The translations under genes were made by a program, and so were the position numbers. DNA of 64,000 bases from Mycobacterium sp. PSTR-4-N (GTDB taxonomy: Bacteria; Actinomycetota; Actinomycetes; Mycobacteriales; Mycobacteriaceae): assembly GCF_022348085.1 (NCBI RefSeq), contig NZ_JAKRFN010000003.1, positions 62,001 through 126,000 on the forward strand. The letters are read 5' to 3'. A model generated the notes under the pieces. It was given only the letters and a program-made list of their open reading frames with translations. It made no database searches and had not been told where the DNA came from. This document shows positions 25,184-35,097 of this stretch, piece after piece; positions within the stretch are counted from its first letter, which is position 1; each line of letters starts with the position of its first letter.

Positions 25184-26641
25184 ATGGACGCATTGGACGT
25201 GTCGCGGTGGCAGTTCGGTATCACCACCGTCTACCACTTCATCTTCGTCCCGCTCACCATCGGTCTGGCGCCGCTGATCGCCGTCATGCAGACAGTCTGG
25301 CACGTCACCGGCAACACCGCCTGGTACCGCCTGACCCGCTTCTTCGGCAAGCTCTTCCTGATCAACTTCGCGATCGGCGTCGCCACCGGCATCGTCCAGG
25401 AGTTCCAGTTCGGCATGAACTGGAGCGAGTACTCGAAATTCGTCGGTGACATCTTCGGTGCGCCCCTGGCGTTTGAGGGCCTGATCGCGTTCTTCTTCGA
25501 GTCGACGTTCATCGGCTTGTGGATCTTCGGCTGGAGCCGGCTGCCCCGCGCGCTGCACCTGGCGTGCATCTGGATCGTCGCGTTCGGGGTGAACGCCTCG
25601 GCGTTCTTCATCATCGCGGCGAACTCGTTCATGCAGCACCCCGTCGGCGCGAAGTTCAACCCCGAGACGGGCCGCGCCGAGCTCACCGATTTCGTCGCAC
25701 TGTTGACCAACAACACCGCGATCTGGGCGTTCCTACACGCCGTCACAGGAGCTTTCCTGACCGCCGGCGCGTTCGTGGCGGGCGTCTCGGCCTGGTTGAT
25801 GGTCCGCTCACGACGCGCTGACGGACCCGCCGACAGCATCGCGATGTACCGGCCCGCGGCGATGCTGGGGTCGGTCGTGGCGCTCGTCGCGGCCGGCGGC
25901 CTGTTCTTCACCGGAGACTTCCAGGGCAAGCTGATGTTCGTCCAGCAGCCGATGAAGATGGCCTCTGCCGAATCGTTGTGCCACACCGAGACCGATCCGA
26001 TGTTCTCGGTCCTCACCGTCGGCACGCACAACAACTGCGACAGCGTCACCCATCTCATCGAGGTGCCCTACGTGCTGCCCTTCCTCGCGGAGAGCAAGTT
26101 CAGCGGGGTGACGCTGCAGGGCGTGCAGGATCTCCAGCAGCAGTACCAGGAGAAGTTCGGGCCCGGAGACTACCGACCCAATCTGTTCGTCACCTACTGG
26201 GCGTTCCGCGCGATGATCGGCCTGCTTCTGGTCCCGGTCGCGTTCGCCCTCGTCACGCTCTGGTTGACCCGGCGCGGACGCATCCCCGACCAGCCCTGGT
26301 ACGGCCGCTTCGGCATCCTGACCATCCCCGCACCGTTCTTGGCCAACTCGGCCGGCTGGGTGTTCACCGAGATGGGGCGCCAACCGTGGGTGGTGGTCCC
26401 CAACCCGACCGGCGATCAATTGGTGCGAATGACGGTCCAGGACGGCGTGTCCGGGCACTCCGCCGGACTGGTGCTCTTCTCCCTCGGCACCTTCACGCTG
26501 CTCTACGGCGCGCTCGCGGTGGTCTGGTTCTGGCTGATGCGTCGCTACGTCGTCGAAGGCCCCCAGGACCATGACTCGGAACCGGCCCCACCCGCGCCGC
26601 CCAGCGACGACGACGTCGCTCCCCTGTCGTTCGCCTACTGA
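25184..26641 (+). CDS. cydA: Cytochrome bd ubiquinol/menaquinol oxidase subunit I
   Basis: The 485-residue haem-carrying subunit of cytochrome bd oxidase, the high-affinity, bedaquiline-tolerant alternative terminal oxidase of mycobacteria. Haem ligands His18 and His185 and the conserved Glu98/Glu106 of the proton path are present, as is the methionine in FTEMGRQPWVV. MKMASAE begins the short-type Q-loop for quinol. The C-terminal tail is Pro/Asp-rich. It lies 15 bp upstream of cydB. Confidence 0.97.
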   Translation: MDALDVSRWQFGITTVYHFIFVPLTIGLAPLIAVMQTVWHVTGNTAWYRLTRFFGKLFLINFAIGVATGIVQEFQFGMNWSEYSKFVGDIFGAPLAFEGLIAFFFESTFIGLWIFGWSRLPRALHLACIWIVAFGVNASAFFIIAANSFMQHPVGAKFNPETGRAELTDFVALLTNNTAIWAFLHAVTGAFLTAGAFVAGVSAWLMVRSRRADGPADSIAMYRPAAMLGSVVALVAAGGLFFTGDFQGKLMFVQQPMKMASAESLCHTETDPMFSVLTVGTHNNCDSVTHLIEVPYVLPFLAESKFSGVTLQGVQDLQQQYQEKFGPGDYRPNLFVTYWAFRAMIGLLLVPVAFALVTLWLTRRGRIPDQPWYGRFGILTIPAPFLANSAGWVFTEMGRQPWVVVPNPTGDQLVRMTVQDGVSGHSAGLVLFSLGTFTLLYGALAVVWFWLMRRYVVEGPQDHDSEPAPPAPPSDDDVAPLSFAY

Positions 26642-26656
26642 GAGGACGCGAAAACC

Positions 26657-27706
26657 ATGGGACTGCAAGAACTCTGGTTCTTCCTCATCGCAGCGCTGTT
26701 CCTCGGCTTCCTGGTCCTGGAAGGTTTCGACTTCGGTGTCGGCATGTTGATGATCCCGTTCGGGGTCGCCGGCGCGGGTGATCCAGAGCAGCGAGAACGG
26801 CGGCGCCGCGCGGCACTCAACACCATCGGGCCGGTGTGGGACGCCAACGAGGTCTGGCTGATCACCGCCGGCGCCGCGATGTTCGCGGCCTTTCCGGTGT
26901 GGTACGCGACGGTCTTCTCTTCGCTCTATCTGCCCTTGCTGGTGATCCTGGTCGGCATGATCCTGCGGATCGTCGGCATCGAATGGCGCGGCAAGATCGA
27001 CGATCCGCGGTGGCGCGGGTGGGCCGACATCGGCATCGCGGCCGGGTCATGGCTTCCCGCCATCCTCTGGGGCGTCGCGTTCGCCATCCTGGTGCAGGGC
27101 CTTCCGATCGACGCCGAGGGTCGTTCGCAGGCCGCGCTGACCGACATCGTCAGTGTCTACGCCCTGCTCGGCGGGCTGGCGACCACGTCACTGTTCGGTT
27201 TCTACGGTGCCGTGTTCGTCGCACTCAAGACCTCGGGCGCGGTCCGCGAGGATGCGTTCCGGTTCGCCCGCATCCTGTCGGCGCCCGTGGTCGTGCTCGC
27301 CGGTGGTTTCGGGCTGTGGACCCAGCTGGCACACGGGAAGTCGTGGACCTGGTGGGCCCTGGCGGTCGCGGTGGTGGCCCTGCTGACCGCTGTCTCGTTG
27401 ATGTGGCGCGGCGAACGCGAGGGCCGGGCCTTCGTCGCGACCATGGTCGTCGTCGCCGCGGTTGCGGTGCTGCTGTTCGGTTCGATGTACCCGAACCTGT
27501 TGCCCTCGACGCTGAATCCCGAGTGGGGCGTGACGATCTACAACGGCTCCTCGACGCCGTACACGCTGAAGATCATGAGCTGGGCATCGCTGACGCTGCT
27601 CCCCCTCGTCATCGGCTATCAGGCGTGGAGCTACTGGGTGTTCCGCTCACGCATCACCGCCGACGCGATACCGGCGTCCATCGGATTGGCGAGGCGTACG
27701 TCCTGA
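26657..27706 (+). CDS. cydB: Cytochrome bd oxidase subunit II
   Basis: The 349-residue second subunit, with about eight or nine helices. LQELWFFLIAALFLGFLVLEGFDFGVG at the N-terminus and GPVWDANEVWLI are family signatures. It pairs with CydA in the membrane. The ATG follows a GAGGA site. Its stop overlaps the proposed cydD start. Confidence 0.97.
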   Translation: MGLQELWFFLIAALFLGFLVLEGFDFGVGMLMIPFGVAGAGDPEQRERRRRAALNTIGPVWDANEVWLITAGAAMFAAFPVWYATVFSSLYLPLLVILVGMILRIVGIEWRGKIDDPRWRGWADIGIAAGSWLPAILWGVAFAILVQGLPIDAEGRSQAALTDIVSVYALLGGLATTSLFGFYGAVFVALKTSGAVREDAFRFARILSAPVVVLAGGFGLWTQLAHGKSWTWWALAVAVVALLTAVSLMWRGEREGRAFVATMVVVAAVAVLLFGSMYPNLLPSTLNPEWGVTIYNGSSTPYTLKIMSWASLTLLPLVIGYQAWSYWVFRSRITADAIPASIGLARRTS

Positions 27707-29325
27707 CGAAGAGTTCGCGTGCCCCGATCGACCCGCGGCTGTGGCGGGTCTCGGCGGCGATGCGCCGATTCCTGGTCGCCACCACGGTGTGCGGGGTCGC
27801 GATCGCCGCCGCCACGATCGGATCGGCTGTGGTACTGGCGAGTCTGGTGGCGCGGATCATCACCGATCCGGCGTCCCGGACCCTCGGGGATCTGGCCGCA
27901 CCGGTCACACTGCTCGCCGCCCTGTGGGCCGTCCGCGTCCTGACGCAGTGGCAGCAGGGGCGCCTGGCACAGCACGGCGCCAGCGATGTCATCGCCGATC
28001 TGAGCGACCAGGTGCTCCGCACCGCCACCGCCCTGCCCCCGCGCGAGCTGGCGGAGCGCCGTGACAACGCCGCAGCCGTCGTCACGCGCGGACTCGACGG
28101 TCTGCGTGTGTATTTCACCACCTACCTACCGTCGCTGTTCCTCGCGGCGATCCTGACCCCTGCGACCGTCGTCGTGATCGCGACCGTGGACTGGCAGGCC
28201 GCGGCGATCGTGCTCATCGCCCTCCCGCTGATCCCGATCTTCATGATCCTGATCGGCCTGGCCACCGAGGACCGGTCGGCGGCGGCGCTGGCCGCGATGA
28301 CCACGCTGCAGGCCCGGCTGCTGGATCTCGTCGCGGGCCTGCCCACGCTGCGGGCGTTCGGCCGCGCGGAGGGGGCGACCGCGAAGATCGCCGAATTGAA
28401 TGCCGCGCATCGGCGTTCGGCGATGGCCACGATGCGGATCGCGTTCCTGTCCGCGCTCGTACTCGAACTGTTGGCCACCCTCGGCGTGGCCCTGGTCGCG
28501 GTCAGCGTCGGGATGCGGCTGGTGTACGGGCACATTCCGCTGGAGACCGCGCTTACCGCTCTGCTACTCGCCCCCGAGGTGTTCTGGCCGTTGCGCCGCG
28601 TCGGTGCCGCCTTCCACAGCGCACAGGACGGGAAGACCGCGGTGGCGGCCGCGTTCGCGTTCCTCGACTCCGCCCTACCGTCGCGGACCGGGGATCGCGT
28701 TCTGGACGGCGACGCGATGACCATCACCGTCGCCACACCCGAATTGCTGGCCGAACCGGGCCGGGTCACCGTGCTGACCGGACCCAACGGGTGTGGCAAG
28801 TCGACGCTCCTGCAGGCCGTCCTGGCACTCGACCCGAGACCGGACGCGCACGTCCGGATCAACGATGTCGACGTCGCCGACCTCGACCCGACGTGGTGGT
28901 GGAGCCGGGTGGCGTGGTTGGCCCACCGCCCCGTCATCGTTCCCGGCACCGTCCGCGAGAACCTCGAGCTCTTCGGCCCTCTGCCTGACCTCGACGCAGC
29001 CTGTCGCGCAGCGCGTTTCGACGACGTGCTGGCCGACCTACCGCGGGGGCTGGACACCGTCCTCGGACAGGGCGGGGTCGGATTGTCCCTGGGACAGCGC
29101 CGACGCCTGGGGCTCGCCCGTGTGCTGGGCTCGGCGGCGCCGGTGCTGCTGCTCGACGAACCGACCGCACATCTCGACGAAGCGACCGAACAGGCTGTGC
29201 TGACAGCGATCCGCGACCGTGCGGCCGGCGGTGCGACAGTCCTCGTGGTGGGTCACCGCGACGCTGTGCTGGCGATCGGCGACACCGTCATAGACATGGG
29301 GGTGCCTGCTCGTGTGGTGGTATGA
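27703..29325 (+). CDS. cydD: Thiol reductant (glutathione/cysteine-type) ABC exporter subunit CydD
   Basis: A ~540-residue half-transporter needed for cytochrome bd assembly. Six helices (~20-300) precede an ATPase domain: Walker A GPNGCGKST, signature LSLGQRRRLGLAR, Walker B VLLLDEPTAHLDE. No ATG, GTG or TTG lies near the expected N-terminus. The best coupled start is a CTG at 27703, overlapping the cydB stop (CTGA) and 8 nt after GAGG; the first ATG is at 27760, immediately before helix 1. It overlaps cydC by 14 bp. Confidence 0.88.
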   Translation: MTKSSRAPIDPRLWRVSAAMRRFLVATTVCGVAIAAATIGSAVVLASLVARIITDPASRTLGDLAAPVTLLAALWAVRVLTQWQQGRLAQHGASDVIADLSDQVLRTATALPPRELAERRDNAAAVVTRGLDGLRVYFTTYLPSLFLAAILTPATVVVIATVDWQAAAIVLIALPLIPIFMILIGLATEDRSAAALAAMTTLQARLLDLVAGLPTLRAFGRAEGATAKIAELNAAHRRSAMATMRIAFLSALVLELLATLGVALVAVSVGMRLVYGHIPLETALTALLLAPEVFWPLRRVGAAFHSAQDGKTAVAAAFAFLDSALPSRTGDRVLDGDAMTITVATPELLAEPGRVTVLTGPNGCGKSTLLQAVLALDPRPDAHVRINDVDVADLDPTWWWSRVAWLAHRPVIVPGTVRENLELFGPLPDLDAACRAARFDDVLADLPRGLDTVLGQGGVGLSLGQRRRLGLARVLGSAAPVLLLDEPTAHLDEATEQAVLTAIRDRAAGGATVLVVGHRDAVLAIGDTVIDMGVPARVVV

Positions 29326-30769
29326 GTTGCTGCGCCCCCGGCTGTCGCGCCTTTCCCTGGCGATCTCGTTCGGCGTCCTCTCACTGGGGAGCGCCCTGGC
29401 GCTGGCCGGGGTGTCGGCATGGTTGATCACCCGCGCATGGCAGATGCCGCCTGTCCTCGATCTGACGATCGCCGTCGTCGCGGTGCGCGCGTTCGGGATC
29501 TCCCGTGGCGTGTTCGGCTACTGCGAGCGGTTGGCATCCCATGACACCGTGCTGCGAGCCGCCGGTTCGGCCCGGACGCGCCTCTTCGCCCGGTTGGCCG
29601 CCGCCCCGGAAGACGACGTGACCCGCAGACACAGTGGGGATCTGGTCGCCCGCGTCGGCGCCGGCGTCGACGATGTGGCCGACGTCGTGGTGCGCGCGGT
29701 GGTGCCGATGTGCGTCGCCGGCATCCTCGGGATTGCCGCCGTGGTGACCGTGGGGTTGATCTCGCCGCTCTCCGCCGCCGTGCTCGCCGCCAGCCTCCTG
29801 CTCGCCGGGGTCGTCGCGCCCGCCGTGGCCGCCCACGCAGCGCGACATGCTGAAACTGTTGCAGCACAGCATCATTCAGACCGCGACACAGCCACTTTGC
29901 TCGCGCTGGAGCACGCGGCAGAGCTGCGGATCGCCGGCCGCCTGCCGAACGTCCTCGCCGACGCCGGCGATCAGCAGCGGCGCTGGGGGCGGGCGATCGA
30001 CCGTGCGGCCGCACCCGCGGCGGTGGCCGCCGCGGCCCCCGCCGCGGCCACCGGTATCAGCGTGCTCGGCGCACTGCTCGCCGGTTTCGCCCTGGCGGAC
30101 ACCGTCGCCCCGACCACCCTGGCCGTCCTGATGCTGCTGCCGCTGTCGGCTTTCGAGGCGACCGCGGCCCTTCCTACCGCTGCGGTCGCCCTCAGCCGGG
30201 GCCGCGTCGCAGCCCGGCGCCTGGCGGCGCTCACCGACCCGGACGACACCGCGCGCCACCGCCCCGACGTCACCCCTCTGCATCTCGAACCCGGTGACCG
30301 GATCGCGGTGGTCGGGCCGAGCGGCTGCGGCAAGACGACCCTGTTGATGCGCACCGACGGCACGTTCTTCGCCGAGGATGCCCACCTGTTCGCCACCACG
30401 GTGCGCGACAACCTGCTCGTGGCCCGCGGCGATGCGAGCGACACCGAACTGACCGATGCGCTCACCCGCGTCGGACTCGGCCCCTGGCTCGCGGGCTTGC
30501 CCGACGGCCTCTCGACGGTGCTCATCGGCGGCGCAGCAGCGGTGTCAGCCGGCCAGCGTCGGCGACTGCTGTTGGCACGGGCCCTGATCTGCACCGCGCC
30601 GACCGTGCTTCTCGACGAACCGATCGAGCACCTCGACCGGTCCGACGCCGAGACACTGCTGTCCGACATCCTCGCGCCGTCCGGTCTGTTCGGGGCTGAT
30701 CGGGTGGTCGTGGTCGCCACGCATCATCTGCCGGAATCGCTGGACGTCCGGGTAATCTCACCGGCATGA
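29312..30769 (+). CDS. cydC: Thiol reductant ABC exporter subunit CydC with shortened ATPase domain
   Basis: A 485-residue partner of CydD. The membrane domain has six helices (LAGVSAWLITRAWQMPP is the CydC hallmark). In the ATPase domain Walker A (GPSGCGKTTLL) is followed after only ~8 residues by the Q-loop region FFAEDAHLFATTVRDNLL. Normally ~30-40 residues lie between, as in the neighbouring CydD. The signature (VSAGQRRRLLLAR) and Walker B (TVLLDEPIEHLD) are intact. The shortening may weaken ATP hydrolysis at one site. The start overlaps cydD. Confidence 0.88.
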   Translation: MWWYELLRPRLSRLSLAISFGVLSLGSALALAGVSAWLITRAWQMPPVLDLTIAVVAVRAFGISRGVFGYCERLASHDTVLRAAGSARTRLFARLAAAPEDDVTRRHSGDLVARVGAGVDDVADVVVRAVVPMCVAGILGIAAVVTVGLISPLSAAVLAASLLLAGVVAPAVAAHAARHAETVAAQHHSDRDTATLLALEHAAELRIAGRLPNVLADAGDQQRRWGRAIDRAAAPAAVAAAAPAAATGISVLGALLAGFALADTVAPTTLAVLMLLPLSAFEATAALPTAAVALSRGRVAARRLAALTDPDDTARHRPDVTPLHLEPGDRIAVVGPSGCGKTTLLMRTDGTFFAEDAHLFATTVRDNLLVARGDASDTELTDALTRVGLGPWLAGLPDGLSTVLIGGAAAVSAGQRRRLLLARALICTAPTVLLDEPIEHLDRSDAETLLSDILAPSGLFGADRVVVVATHHLPESLDVRVISPA

Positions 30770-31269
30770 GCGACGCGCCGCCACCGCCACCGTATGGGCC
30801 TCCGCCGTACGGGCCGCCTCCGCAGTACGGCGGCTATGCCAGCTACGGCGGCTATGGAGGCTACCCGGGCGGCCCGCCGCCGACGTCGGCGCCGAAGAAC
30901 GGAATGGGCACCGCTGCACTGATTCTCGCGATCATCGGCGTCGTGCTGTGCTGGTCGATCGCCGGCGGCATCGTGCTGGGGCTCAGCGCGATCGTCATCG
31001 GCATCATCGGCCGCGGCCGGGTGAAACGCGGCGAAGCGACCAACGGCGGCGTCGCCACCGCCGGCATCGTGCTCGGAGCCGTCGCGATCGTCGCCGCCCT
31101 GGTGTTCATCCCGATCTACATCGGGCTCTTCGACCAGGTCGGCGGGAGCGACTACGTGGACTGCCTCACCCGCGCCGGCAACGACAGCACCGCCGTCGAG
31201 CAATGCGCCGAGGACTTCCAGCGGCGCGTCGAAGACCAGTTCTCGCTCACGGTGACCCCGACCCGGTAG
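30766..31269 (+). CDS. DUF4190 domain membrane protein
   Basis: A 167-residue protein. Residues 1-45 are a Pro/Gly/Tyr-rich cytoplasmic tail (YGPPPYGPPPQYGGY), followed by two helices that form a DUF4190 hairpin (MGTAALILAIIGVVLCWS, then GVATAGIVLGAVAIVAALV). A short extracellular region with two cysteines (DCLTRAG, EQCAEDF) ends the protein. The ATG overlaps the cydC stop by 4 bp, tying it to the cyd operon. Function unknown. The 3' end overlaps tesB. Confidence 0.75.
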   Translation: MSDAPPPPPYGPPPYGPPPQYGGYASYGGYGGYPGGPPPTSAPKNGMGTAALILAIIGVVLCWSIAGGIVLGLSAIVIGIIGRGRVKRGEATNGGVATAGIVLGAVAIVAALVFIPIYIGLFDQVGGSDYVDCLTRAGNDSTAVEQCAEDFQRRVEDQFSLTVTPTR

Positions 31270-32128
31270 CCCGAGCCGGGAAGTACTTCACGATTCCCTC
31301 CTGCACGACCGTGGCGAGCAACTGACCCGAACGGTCGAAGAAATGACCAGAGCCCAGGCCGCGCGACTCGGCGGCCACCGGGGAGGTGGTCGAGTACAGC
31401 ACCCAGTCGTCGAAGCGCACGGGGCGGTGGAACCACACCGAGTGGTTGGTCGTCACAGCGAAGATCCGGTCGTGTCCCCAGGACAGTCCGTGGGTGGTGA
31501 TGATCGAATCCAGCACGGTGGTGTCCGACGAATACACCAGCGCCGCGGCATGCAGGACGGGATCGTCGGGCATGGCGCCGCGGGCGGTCATCCAGACGCG
31601 GTTGTGGGCCAGCCGGTCGCCCTTGTCCCGCATGATCCAGGCGGGGTCGTTGGTGTAGCGCCATTCGATGGGCCGCAACGCGTTGGCGAAGTGCGGCACC
31701 ACCTCTTCGTAGCCGCTCAGCAACTCGTCGATCGGCGGCACGTCTAACGGCTCGGTCACCGCCGGCGCGGACACCCCGTGCTCGAGTCCCTTCCCGCCGG
31801 CCAGGTAGGACACCAACGCGGTCGTCAGAAGTGCGCCGTCCTGCATGACGTCGACCCGCCTGTTGGCGAAGCGGCGCTCATCCCGTAGGCGCACCACGCG
31901 GAACTCCAGATCCTTCTCAGGATCGCCGCCGGCGATGAAGTGCACCGACAGCGTGCTCGGCGGGACGGGATGGCTCAGGGTGCGGCCCGAGGCTACGAAC
32001 GCCTGCGCCATCATCTGGCCGCCGAAGGTGCGGACCGGGTTCTTGCTCGGATGCACGCCCAGGAAGTCGTCGTCGTCGACCCTCTTCAGGTCGAGCACTG
32101 CCAGCAGTTCATCGAAGTCTGCTGACAC
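31247..32128 (-). CDS. tesB: Acyl-CoA thioesterase II (TesB1 type)
   Basis: A 293-residue double-hotdog thioesterase that hydrolyses acyl-CoA to free fatty acid and CoA. N-terminal FLGVHPSKNPVRTFGGQMMAQAFVAS and the C-terminal second hotdog (DSIITTHGLSWGHDRIFAVTTNHSVWFHRPVRFDDWVLY) are typical, with the SESRGLGSG-like catalytic Asp/Gln region after it. The start is a GTG at 32128. It follows pyk by 14 bp on the same strand, as in M. tuberculosis (pykA-tesB1). Confidence 0.93.
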   Translation of the reverse strand: MSADFDELLAVLDLKRVDDDDFLGVHPSKNPVRTFGGQMMAQAFVASGRTLSHPVPPSTLSVHFIAGGDPEKDLEFRVVRLRDERRFANRRVDVMQDGALLTTALVSYLAGGKGLEHGVSAPAVTEPLDVPPIDELLSGYEEVVPHFANALRPIEWRYTNDPAWIMRDKGDRLAHNRVWMTARGAMPDDPVLHAAALVYSSDTTVLDSIITTHGLSWGHDRIFAVTTNHSVWFHRPVRFDDWVLYSTTSPVAAESRGLGSGHFFDRSGQLLATVVQEGIVKYFPARATGSGSP

Positions 32129-32142
32129 GCAACCCCCAGGGT

Positions 32143-33561
32143 CTAGACGTCGTCCTCGCCGATGCGGTGGACGTGGATGAGATTCGTCGACCCTACTGTG
32201 CCGGGCGGCGCACCCGCGACGATGACCACGAGATCACCGCGCTTGTAGCGACCCAGCTCCAGCATCGACTTGTCCACCTGGCGGATCATGCCGTCGGTGG
32301 TCTGGATGTGCGGCACGATGAACGTCTCGGTGCCCCAGGTCAACGCCAACTGGCTGCGGACTTCCGGCAGTGCGGTGAACGCGAGCACCGGCAGCGGGGT
32401 GTGCAGGCGGGCCAGCCGGCGCACGGTGTCACCCGACTGGGTGAACGCGACGAGCGCCTTGGCGTCCAGCCGCTCCCCGATGTCGCGGGCGGCGTAGGAG
32501 ATCACGCCGCGCTTGGTCCGCGGAACGTGCGTCAGCGGCGGCGCAGCGACAGAGTTCTCCTCCACCGCGGAGATGATGCGGGCCATGGTGCGCACCGTCT
32601 CGAACGGGAACTTGCCGACCGACGTCTCACCCGAGAGCATCACCGCGTCGGCGCCGTCGAGCACCGCGTTGGCCACGTCGGAGGCCTCGGCCCGGGTGGG
32701 CCGGGAGTTCTCGATCATCGACTCGAGCATCTGCGTGGCGACGATCACGGGCTTGGCGTTCTCCCGCGCCATCTGGATGGCGCGCTTCTGCACCAGCGGC
32801 ACCTCTTCGAGCGGCAGTTCGACGCCGAGATCGCCGCGCGCGACCATGATCGCGTCGAACGCGAGCACGATGGCTTCGAGGTTGTCGATGGCCTCGGGTT
32901 TCTCCAACTTGGCGATGACCGGCACCCGACGGCCGACCCGGTCCATGATCTCGTGCACGAGCTCGACATCGGCAGGCGAGCGGACGAACGACAGAGCCAC
33001 CAGGTCCACGCCGAGACGCAGCGCGAACTCCAGGTCGTCGATGTCCTTCTCGGACAGCGCGGGCGCCGAGACGTTCATGCCGGGCAGCGACATGCCCTTG
33101 TTGTTGCTGACCTTGCCGCCCTCGGTGACCGTGCAGACCACGTCGTTGCCGTCGATGTGCTCGACCACCAGGCCGACGTTGCCGTCGTCGACGAGCACCC
33201 GGTCCCCCGGCCGCGCGTCCTGGGCCAGCCGCTTGTAGGTCGTCGACACCCTGTCGTGGGTGCCCTCCACGTCCTCGACGGTGATGCGCACCGTCTCGCC
33301 GTTCTCCCACACCGTGGGGCCGTCGGCGAAGCGACCGAGGCGGATCTTGGGGCCCTGCAGGTCGGCGAGGATGCCGACCGCGTGGCCGGTGCTGTCCGAC
33401 GCCATGCGCACCCGCTTGTAGTTGGCCTCGTGATCTGGGTAGTCCCCGTGGCTGAAATTCAGCCGGGCGACGTCCATGCCTGCCTCGACGAGCTTGCGCA
33501 CCGCATCCTCGGAGGCCGTGGCCGGACCCAACGTACAGACGATTTTTCCGCGTCTATTCAC
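32143..33561 (-). CDS. pyk: Pyruvate kinase
   Basis: A 472-residue glycolytic enzyme converting phosphoenolpyruvate and ADP to pyruvate and ATP. NRRGKIVCTLGPA and MDVARLNFSHGD open the (beta/alpha)8 barrel, the active-site signature VPVIAKLEKPEAI carries the catalytic Lys, and MVARGDLGVELP holds the metal site. The C-terminal allosteric domain begins near AVEENSVAAPP. The GTG start follows a TATGCT -10 box at 8 nt, so the mRNA is probably leaderless and independent of gltBD. Confidence 0.97.
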   Translation of the reverse strand: MNRRGKIVCTLGPATASEDAVRKLVEAGMDVARLNFSHGDYPDHEANYKRVRMASDSTGHAVGILADLQGPKIRLGRFADGPTVWENGETVRITVEDVEGTHDRVSTTYKRLAQDARPGDRVLVDDGNVGLVVEHIDGNDVVCTVTEGGKVSNNKGMSLPGMNVSAPALSEKDIDDLEFALRLGVDLVALSFVRSPADVELVHEIMDRVGRRVPVIAKLEKPEAIDNLEAIVLAFDAIMVARGDLGVELPLEEVPLVQKRAIQMARENAKPVIVATQMLESMIENSRPTRAEASDVANAVLDGADAVMLSGETSVGKFPFETVRTMARIISAVEENSVAAPPLTHVPRTKRGVISYAARDIGERLDAKALVAFTQSGDTVRRLARLHTPLPVLAFTALPEVRSQLALTWGTETFIVPHIQTTDGMIRQVDKSMLELGRYKRGDLVVIVAGAPPGTVGSTNLIHVHRIGEDDV

Positions 33562-33569
33562 GGATGCCG

Positions 33570-33575
33570 AGCATA
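33570..33575 (-). promoter_or_regulatory. pyk -10 box
   Basis: TATGCT on the minus strand lies 8 nt from the GTG of pyk, in the 27-bp gap after gltD. No ribosome binding site is visible, which suggests a leaderless pyk transcript. Confidence 0.45.
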
Positions 33576-33588
33576 GTCGTTAATCGAT

Positions 33589-35097
33589 TCAGATGACGGC
33601 CAGCGGGAGCGCACCCGGCCTGACCGGGGCCGGAAGGTCCGTCTCGCCCATCAGGAAAGTGTCGACAGCGGCGGCGGCGCTGCGGCCCTCCGCGATCGCC
33701 CACACGATCAGCGACGCACCTCGGTGGGCGTCCCCGCAGACGAACACCCCGGGCGAGTCGGTCTGCCAGTCCTGCCCGCAGCGAAGCGTGCCGCGCGGCG
33801 ACAACGTCAGGCCGAGGCCGTCCAGCAGCGGCATGTGCTCCACGCCGTCGAAGCCGATCGCCAGCAGCGCGAGGTCGCAGCGGATCTGCAGACTCTCGCC
33901 CACGGGGGTGATGCGGCGCCGGCCGGTCTCGTCCCGCTCGACCTTCACCTCGGCGATCTCCAGCGCGCGCAGGTTGCCCTCCTCGTCGCCGAGGAACCGC
34001 TGAACGGCGACCTGATAGCGACGTTCGCCGCCTTCGGCGTGCGCCGGGGAGAGCCGGGTGCGCAGCACCACCGGCCACATCGGCCAGGGAGCGCTGGAGT
34101 CGTCGCGGTATTCGGGCGGCTCGGGGTTGTAGTCGAGCTGGGTCACCGACGCCGCGCCCTGCCGGTGCGCGGTGCCCAGACAATCCGCACCGGTGTCGCC
34201 GCCGCCGATGATCACCACATGCTTGCCCGCCGCGGAGATCGGGCTCGGGCCGTCGCCTTCGCACTCCTTGTTCGCGGGCACGAGATGCTCCATCGCCAGG
34301 TGCACACCGGCCAGTTCCCGGCCTTCGACCGTGTTGTCCCGGGCCCGCAACGCGCCGACGGCGAGCACGACTGCGTCGTACTGGGCGCGCAGCGCGTCGA
34401 TGGTCACGTCGACACCGACCTCACATTCGGTGACGAAACGTGTTCCCTCCGCCCGCATCTGGGCCAGCCGCTGATTCAGCGTGGCCTTCTCCAGCTTGTA
34501 CTCGGGAATGCCGTAGCGCATCAGACCGCCGATTCGGTCGTCGCGTTCGTAGACCGTCACATCATGGCCGGCGCGGGTGAGCTGCTGGGCTGCGGCCAAA
34601 CCGGCCGGCCCGGACCCCACCACCGCCACGCGTTTGCCGGTCGCGATCGCCGCGGGCTGCGGTTCCACGATGCCGTCCAGCCAGGCCTGGTCGGCGATGG
34701 TCTGCTCGATGCGCTTGATCGTGACACTGCCGCCGGTCTGCTCCTCGGCGATCGACAGCACGCATGCCACCTCGCACGGAGCGGGGCAGAGCCGGCCGGT
34801 GAACTCCGGGAAGTTGTTGGTGGCGTGCAATCGCTCGCTGGCCGCGTCCCAGCGCCCCCGGCGTACCAGATCGTTCCACTCGGGAATCAGATTGCCCAGC
34901 GGACAGCCAGCACTGCCGCTGTGGCAGAACGGAATTCCGCAATCCATACAGCGACGAGCCTGCTGGGACACCTCACCGGCGCGCTCGTGCGGGTCCTGCC
35001 GCTCGTAGACCTCACGCCAGTCACCGACGCGTTCGTCGACGGGGCGCTTGGCGGCTTCCACCTTGGCGACGTCCAGGAATCCGTACGGATCAGCCAC
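33589..35097 (-). CDS. gltD: Glutamate synthase (NADPH) small subunit
   Basis: A 502-residue FAD and iron-sulfur subunit feeding electrons from NADPH to GltB. The N-terminal cysteine clusters CMDCGIPFC...GCPLGN and CPAPCEVAC bind two 4Fe-4S centres. FAD binding is at [22 protein letters not shown] binding at [15 protein letters not shown], and the FAD end at [19 protein letters not shown]. The GTG at 35097 overlaps the gltB stop by 8 bp; a longer frame upstream reads through gltB out of frame and is not used. Confidence 0.96.
   Translation of the reverse strand: MADPYGFLDVAKVEAAKRPVDERVGDWREVYERQDPHERAGEVSQQARRCMDCGIPFCHSGSAGCPLGNLIPEWNDLVRRGRWDAASERLHATNNFPEFTGRLCPAPCEVACVLSIAEEQTGGSVTIKRIEQTIADQAWLDGIVEPQPAAIATGKRVAVVGSGPAGLAAAQQLTRAGHDVTVYERDDRIGGLMRYGIPEYKLEKATLNQRLAQMRAEGTRFVTECEVGVDVTIDALRAQYDAVVLAVGALRARDNTVEGRELAGVHLAMEHLVPANKECEGDGPSPISAAGKHVVIIGGGDTGADCLGTAHRQGAASVTQLDYNPEPPEYRDDSSAPWPMWPVVLRTRLSPAHAEGGERRYQVAVQRFLGDEEGNLRALEIAEVKVERDETGRRRITPVGESLQIRCDLALLAIGFDGVEHMPLLDGLGLTLSPRGTLRCGQDWQTDSPGVFVCGDAHRGASLIVWAIAEGRSAAAAVDTFLMGETDLPAPVRPGALPLAVI

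Noticed and set aside
32167..33576. 469-codon plus-strand frame opposite pyk
   Set aside because: Same kind of shadow; no ribosome binding site or recognisable protein.
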